64,000 nucleotides of DNA, from positions 18,173,127-18,237,126 of the forward strand of contig OZ022597.1 in the NCBI GenBank assembly GCA_963669155.1. Direction: 5' to 3'. Positions 59,285-64,000 of the stretch are shown one piece after another. The stretch comes from Arbacia lixula. Taxonomy: Eukaryota > Echinodermata > Echinoidea > Arbacioida > Arbaciidae. The position numbers and the translations under genes are program-made. How positions within the stretch are numbered: position 1 is the stretch's first letter; every line of letters starts with the position of its first letter. The notes under the pieces are model-generated. The model worked only from the letters and a program-made list of their open reading frames with translations, did no database searches and had not been told where the DNA came from.

Positions 59285-59486
59285 GACCGTTTCGTAATGT
59301 ATTCACGACTTCCCCCCTAACTGGGTAGCAACGTGTTATTGCATTCACCTCTATCTAGTCATTCATATTCAATGGATGGAATGCACTTTGAATCTTATTA
59401 ATTGTTGCTACATGGACAAACCTCAGTTGCCATTAGTAACGAATTGAACGACGTGAATAAAATCTGCGTACATAACAAAAATGGTC
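59285..59486 (-). mobile_element. 200-bp MITE, copy 1 (intact ends)
   Basis: Flanked by TA at 59283-59284 and 59487-59488, with terminal inverted repeats GACCGTTTCGTAATGTA and GACCATTTTTGTTATGTA. TA duplications and ends of this kind fit a Tc1/mariner-type non-autonomous element. Its interior matches the copies at 60497 and 63870 in reverse. Confidence 0.75.
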
Positions 59487-60069
59487 TATTCGCTCTCTAT
59501 ACAATGCTAAGAGATTTTCACATTCCATAGACTGGGGGTGTTTTAAATCCCCGTACATCATCCAGCGTTGAGCGCTACGTGCTCCAGCGGAGATTTCAGT
59601 GTGTTGCATCTACCATTCGTATTGCCCACCTTTTTGCTGCAGCATTCATCATCTTTCTCTTTTTTATCGTTCTCAATGCATGACGTGCTACTATTAACTG
59701 TCACTCGTTGCCATTTTTTAATGGAAGACGTCTGAATCGGCTGCGATTTTTGAAGAGGGAGGTGTATTTTGAGCGGATTTGTTTCAGTTCGATTTGAGTC
59801 GCAATAAATCCAATCGTGTTTGACTCCGTCGGAAACACTTTCTTCCCGTTTTGGTCTTGATTGTGTAAGATTTGTTCTACAAGAGCACGGCCACTCTCTA
59901 TGGGCACATGGTAAGCATGTTTAGAAAAACTTGTGAGAATTTCCCTTATTTAATGTTGTAACATGATACCTATGTTTTTACATTACTGCCAATATTCTAT
60001 ATCACAAGTGCGTATCACTATGCACTGCAGTGATTGGGCTATGTATATAGCTCGGCGTATGTGTGAGTG

Positions 60070-60190
60070 CGGGGGGGGGGGGGGGGGGTCGATCTGGAAG
60101 AGTTTAGGATTGAATGTGAGAAAGAAGAGACATCATGAGTGGGATAAGGTAGGATATAAAGTGTGAGACAGCAAAGAAAGGAATAAAGCC

Positions 60191-60228
<38 letters not shown>

Positions 60229-60252
60229 CCGGAAGGGATGTGTGTTTGTGTA

Positions 60253-60302
<50 letters not shown>

Positions 60303-60375
60303 GGCAGGAGGGGGGGGGGGACCACCGACATGTATGAGTGAGTGTGTGTGCGTGTGTTTGGAGAGAGAGAGAGAT
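60070..60375. repeat. G run, GA and TG microsatellites
   Basis: G run at 60071-60088, GA array at about 60197-60225, TG array at about 60255-60302, and a short GA array at about 60361-60375. Confidence 0.93.
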
Positions 60376-60496
60376 GGCGAAATACAATGAACAAACGAGA
60401 GTTAAAAGGACCATGGCCCAGAAGAAAAAGGAGAGGTTAAATAGTCGTGGGTATGTGAGGAATCAGGAAGGGGGGAAATGGAGAGTTATGTAATTA

Positions 60497-60691
60497 TACC
60501 ATTTTCGTTATGTATGCAATTTTTATTCACGTCGTTCAACCCCAAAGCTTGTCCGAGGTTTGTCCGAGTAGCAAAAACTAACCAGATTGAAAAGTGCACT
60601 CCACCCATTGAATATGAATGGACAAGTACAAGTCAAATAACGCGTTGCTACCCAGTTAGGCGATTAGTCGTGAATACATTTCGAAAGCGTC
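60497..60691 (+). mobile_element. 200-bp MITE, copy 2
   Basis: Same family in the opposite orientation to copy 1. Shared interior features include ATTCACGTCGTTCAA, the GTCCGAGGTTTGTCCGAGTA segment, and TTGCTACCCAGTTAGG near the far end. The ends have drifted. Confidence 0.75.
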
Positions 60692-61034
60692 TATTCTGCG
60701 TGTCTGGAAGAACAGAAAGAGGAAGAGAGAAAGTGCTGATAGGGACGTTGTTCAGACAAAAACATGAAATCAGACAAAGAGAATACATGTTGAAAGATTG
60801 TTTGTGTGCATTAATAACTGATTTCAAGAGCTCTTCCTGAATCAATCATGAGGTTAGGGAGAAAGAAGGCGTGTTTGGAGAGACAGAGACAGACAGACAC
60901 TTTCACTTGTACACAAGTCATGTAATGCAACTGGTTAAACGTGATCTAACACAATTTACTGTGACAATATTCATATCAGGTTTTCTTCCCTATCTCTCTC
61001 ACTCTCCCTATACACCTGTATATGTCTGTCTCTA

Positions 61035-61095
61035 TCCCGCCCCCAGCTACCCCCCCCCCCCCCCGCCCCCCCCCCCTCTCTCTCTCTCCCTCTAC
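61035..61095. repeat. C run and CT array at the left border of the foldback element
   Basis: C-rich run, then CT units, ending about 15 bases before the first CCAGTTG unit. A similar CT/C array borders the right side at 63108-63210. Confidence 0.9.
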
Positions 61096-61105
61096 CCAGA
61101 AGGAA

Positions 61106-63100
61106 AAACCAGTTGAGACCAGTTGGAAATTCCGACTGGTTCCAGTTGAAATCAACTGGAACCAGTAAGAATCAACTGGTTCCAGTTGATTCTTACTGGT
61201 CTCAGATGCACAGCAAGCGGCCAGTTCACAGAATGTAACTGGAATTAGTCCTTCATAACCAGTTGCACCGGTTGATTACTGGTCTGTGTGATGTATTTCC
61301 AGTTGCGTACACCAGTTGATAATTGGTCCGAAAAATGAAATTCCACTTACACCATTAGAGAACATCAGTTACAACTGGTCTAGTTGAATCGGTTAAATCA
61401 ATAGGCAACCTAGCTAAAAATTAAATGTGATTACTGGTCTAGTTGAAAAAAAAAAGTTAAACACCAGTTGATGGCAACTGGCCCAGTTGAATCAAAAGGA
61501 AACCCTGGAAATAGAAATAGGATTACTGGTCCAGTTGGAAAAACCAGTTGGAAACCAACTGGTCCAACTGGTCCAGTTGGAAAAACCAGTTGGAAACCAA
61601 CTGGTCCAACTGGTCCAGTTGGAAAAAACCAGTTGGACCAGTTGAACACCAGTTGGAAAAACCAGTTGAATCAAAAGGCAACAATGGAAATTGAAATGGG
61701 ATTTACTGGCCCAGTTGGAAAAACCAGTTAAACCAGCTAAACACCAGTTGGAAAAACCAGTTGGAAAAACTGTTTTTTCCAACTGGTGTTCAACTGGTGT
61801 TTAACTGGTTTAACTGGTTTTTCCAACTAGGCCAGTAAATCCCATTTCAATTTCCATTGTTGCCTTTTGATTCAACTGGTTTTTCCAACTGGTGTTCAAC
61901 TGGTTTAACTGGTTTTTCCAACTGGTGTTCAACTGGTTTCCAACTGGTTTTTCCAACTGGACCAGTTGGACCAGTTGAACACCAGTTGGAAAAACCAGTT
62001 AAACCAGTTGAACACCAGTTGGAAAAACCAGTTGAATCAAAAGGCAACAATGGAAATTGAAATGGGAATACTCGTCCAGTTGGAAAACCAGTTAAACCAG
62101 TTGAGCACCAGTTGCAAAAACCAGTTGAATCAGTTGAAAACACCAGTTGCAACTGGTCCAGTTCAACCAGTTGAATCAAAAGACAACACTGGAAATTGAA
62201 ATGGCATTACTGGTCCAGTTGGAAAAACCAGTTAAACCAGTTGAACACCAGTTGGAAAAACCAGTTAGACCAGTTGAACACCAGTTGGAAAAACCAGTTA
62301 GATCAGTTGAACACCACGTTGAAAAAAACCTAATCAGCTTAATCCTAGATAATCTGGTATGACTTAATCCTCATTTTGTCTAGTCCTAGGTATATCTTTA
62401 GGATAATCCTAATAACTATGAATTCAAGCTATCGCTAATTATTAACCCAATTAATGACATTGTTCCAGTTGATACCCATATTGCTACCGGGGATGCTTAT
62501 GAATATTCATGCTTGTGTAACATCCATCAAATTGTGGCATAATTTTGGACTTCTGAATCAATAACTTTAATATGATCCAATATATACGATATGATATCTT
62601 TTATTTCAATAAATGTTTACAAGTGTAAACATTCAAATGTGAATTCCATTTCAAAGAACCACGGCAATATACGAAATTCTGATAAATTTGAATTTACTAA
62701 CCATTATTTTGATTACTACACAACAGGTACTACTATATAATATGAAGGCGCTCCACAAAAGAGTGTCTAATAGGTCGTAGTTGCTGAAAGAAATTTGATT
62801 GGACTTAGGTTAGGTTGTACTGTACCTAGGAGAGAACACACTTGATGAAATTCCGATACAGATTTAAAATTGTTAGGATAAGATTATCATAAGGTAAGAT
62901 TACATTAGGATTAAGCTCTCGACTTCATTTTAATATGTTTTTCCAACTGGTCCATTCAACTGGTCCAACTGGTCAAATCCCAGTTGGATTTAAGTGGTCT
63001 AACTGGTCAAATCCCAGTTGGATTTAACTGGTCTAACTGGTCAAATCCCATTTCAATTACCAGTTGGATTTAAATGGTCTAACTGGTCTAGTCGCAACTG
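61106..63100. mobile_element. Foldback element built of CCAGTTG repeats (TU-like)
   Basis: The left arm (61106-62330) is a dense array of CCAGTTG-containing units. The right arm (62938-63100) carries the same unit as CAACTGG. Between them is an AT-rich, non-repetitive middle (about 62331-62935) whose edges are also inverted copies (GCTTAATCCTA left, TAGGATTAAGC right). This modular plan, with long inverted arms of short tandem repeats, is that of sea urchin TU foldback transposons. The left arm contains further inversions centred at about 61771 and 61961. No coding capacity seen. Confidence 0.65.
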
Positions 63101-63106
63101 TCGTAC

Positions 63107-63107
<1 letters not shown>

Positions 63108-63137
<30 letters not shown>

Positions 63138-63210
63138 CCTCCCCCCCCCCTCTCTCTCTCTCTCCCCCCCCCCCCTCTCTCTCTCTCTCTCTTCCTCTCT
63201 CTCTCTCCCC
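63108..63210. repeat. CT and C arrays at the right border of the foldback element
   Basis: Alternating CT arrays and C runs starting about 8 bases after the last CAACTGG-type unit. Confidence 0.93.
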
Positions 63211-63429
63211 TGTCTATACATGCTCTATGAGCCGATTAAATTATCCCCGTCTGGATACGTGCTCGTCGCTGACAGGCTAACTAATGGGATTACTGTGACT
63301 TTTTCATTGACACGAATGAGAACCGGCAGCAGTACATTCACTGAGGTAATTATTCGGGCTCCCCCGAAACGAAACCGACGGATATGGTGGGGGGGGGGGG
63401 GGGGAACTTGCTGTCGAATAGCCATTGAG

Positions 63430-63660
63430 ATTAAAGGGCACGTTTACCCAAGAAACATGTCAATTCTATTTAAAAATTCATTCATGATACTTAAAAAATG
63501 ACTCTGAAATGGCAGATTTTGGTTGAGACGGAACCAGACGAAGCCCGTCTTACTTTCCACTTTCAGTCGCCAAAGCGTACGCCGAGAAAACGAGAAAACG
63601 GGCGGCGCCATGTTCCGCGCTGCCATTCAAAACTGTGACGTCACATACGAACAAATATAA
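63430..63660. repeat. Possible MITE end with CpG-rich segment
   Basis: Begins TTAAAGGGCACGTTTACCC, resembling the outer end of the element at 8470 (TTAAAGGGGAAGTTCACCC), and includes a GTGACGTCAC motif at about 63636. No matching second end identified before the window closes. Confidence 0.35.
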
Positions 63661-63869
63661 CCTCTACGCCCATTGGTTCCATTCTGTACTCTCTTGTGCC
63701 GTAATATTAATAAACATATAAAAATAAACTAAAAATTTCAAGACTATAACAAAAAATACATATATTTCTATGATTCAATGAAAACATATATTTTTTTTAG
63801 CCTCAAAATATTGAATTATCTTTTCTTTGTAACGACAATCCAACGACAAATGGACAAATCGGAAGAATA

Positions 63870-64000
63870 GACCATTTTCGTTATGTATGCAGATTTAATT
63901 CACGTCGTTCAAATAATACGTTACCAATGGTAACCCAAAAGCTTGTCCGAGGTTTGTCCGAGTAGCAACAACTAATAGATTCAAAGTGCGTTCCATCCAT
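63870..64000 (+). mobile_element. 200-bp MITE, copy 3 (cut by the window end)
   Basis: Begins GACCATTTTCGTTATGTATG after a TA at 63868-63869 and runs off the window. It contains the same GTCCGAGGTTTGTCCGAGTA segment as copy 2. Confidence 0.72.

Noticed and set aside
61468-62199. Collagen-like Gly-Pro-Val and repeated Gln-Leu-Asn frames
   Set aside because: They are translations of the CCAGTTG repeat on both strands, occur in several frames and have no exon structure.

Overview
The window is eukaryotic nuclear DNA. Its genes are split into many short exons with GT-AG introns, and it is crowded with microsatellites, minisatellites and inverted-repeat elements. An echinoderm, most likely a sea urchin, is the best guess. 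Reasons are protein divergence typical of a non-vertebrate deuterostome, dense CT/CA/ATCT microsatellites, and a foldback element at 61.1-63.1 kb built like the TU elements known from sea urchins. The species cannot be fixed from sequence alone.

Three host genes are clear. (1) Positions 1-12,156, plus strand: the 3' part of a synaptotagmin gene, SYT12-like, with both C2 domains in six exons; the 5' end lies outside the window. (2) 33,422-16,735, minus strand: a complete mitochondrial isoleucyl-tRNA synthetase (IARS2). I join 21 exons giving 3,057 nt, or 1,018 residues. (3) 53,331-38,565, minus strand: a complete MON1, the Rab7-activating partner of CCZ1. I join 13 exons giving 1,755 nt, or 584 residues. 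Every junction in these models is GT-AG, phases agree throughout and the totals are exact multiples of three. SYT12 and IARS2 converge tail to tail across about 4.6 kb; MON1 and IARS2 are head to tail with 5.1 kb between them. The three genes serve unrelated jobs (membrane traffic, mitochondrial translation, endosome maturation) and nothing suggests co-regulation.

From 53.4 kb to the end I find no host gene. This part holds a decayed LINE next to the MON1 promoter, two further retroelement scraps, a 1.1-kb inverted repeat, three copies of a 200-bp MITE, and the TU-like foldback element. Introns also carry several inverted-repeat elements, one with six 157-bp repeats that each hold a perfect DR1 nuclear-receptor site.

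The most unusual pattern is that five local duplications in IARS2 and MON1 straddle exon-intron borders. They copy real splice sites, with pieces of coding sequence, into the neighbouring intron, up to about eight times. I found no CRISPR array, tRNA, rRNA or prokaryotic-type operon.
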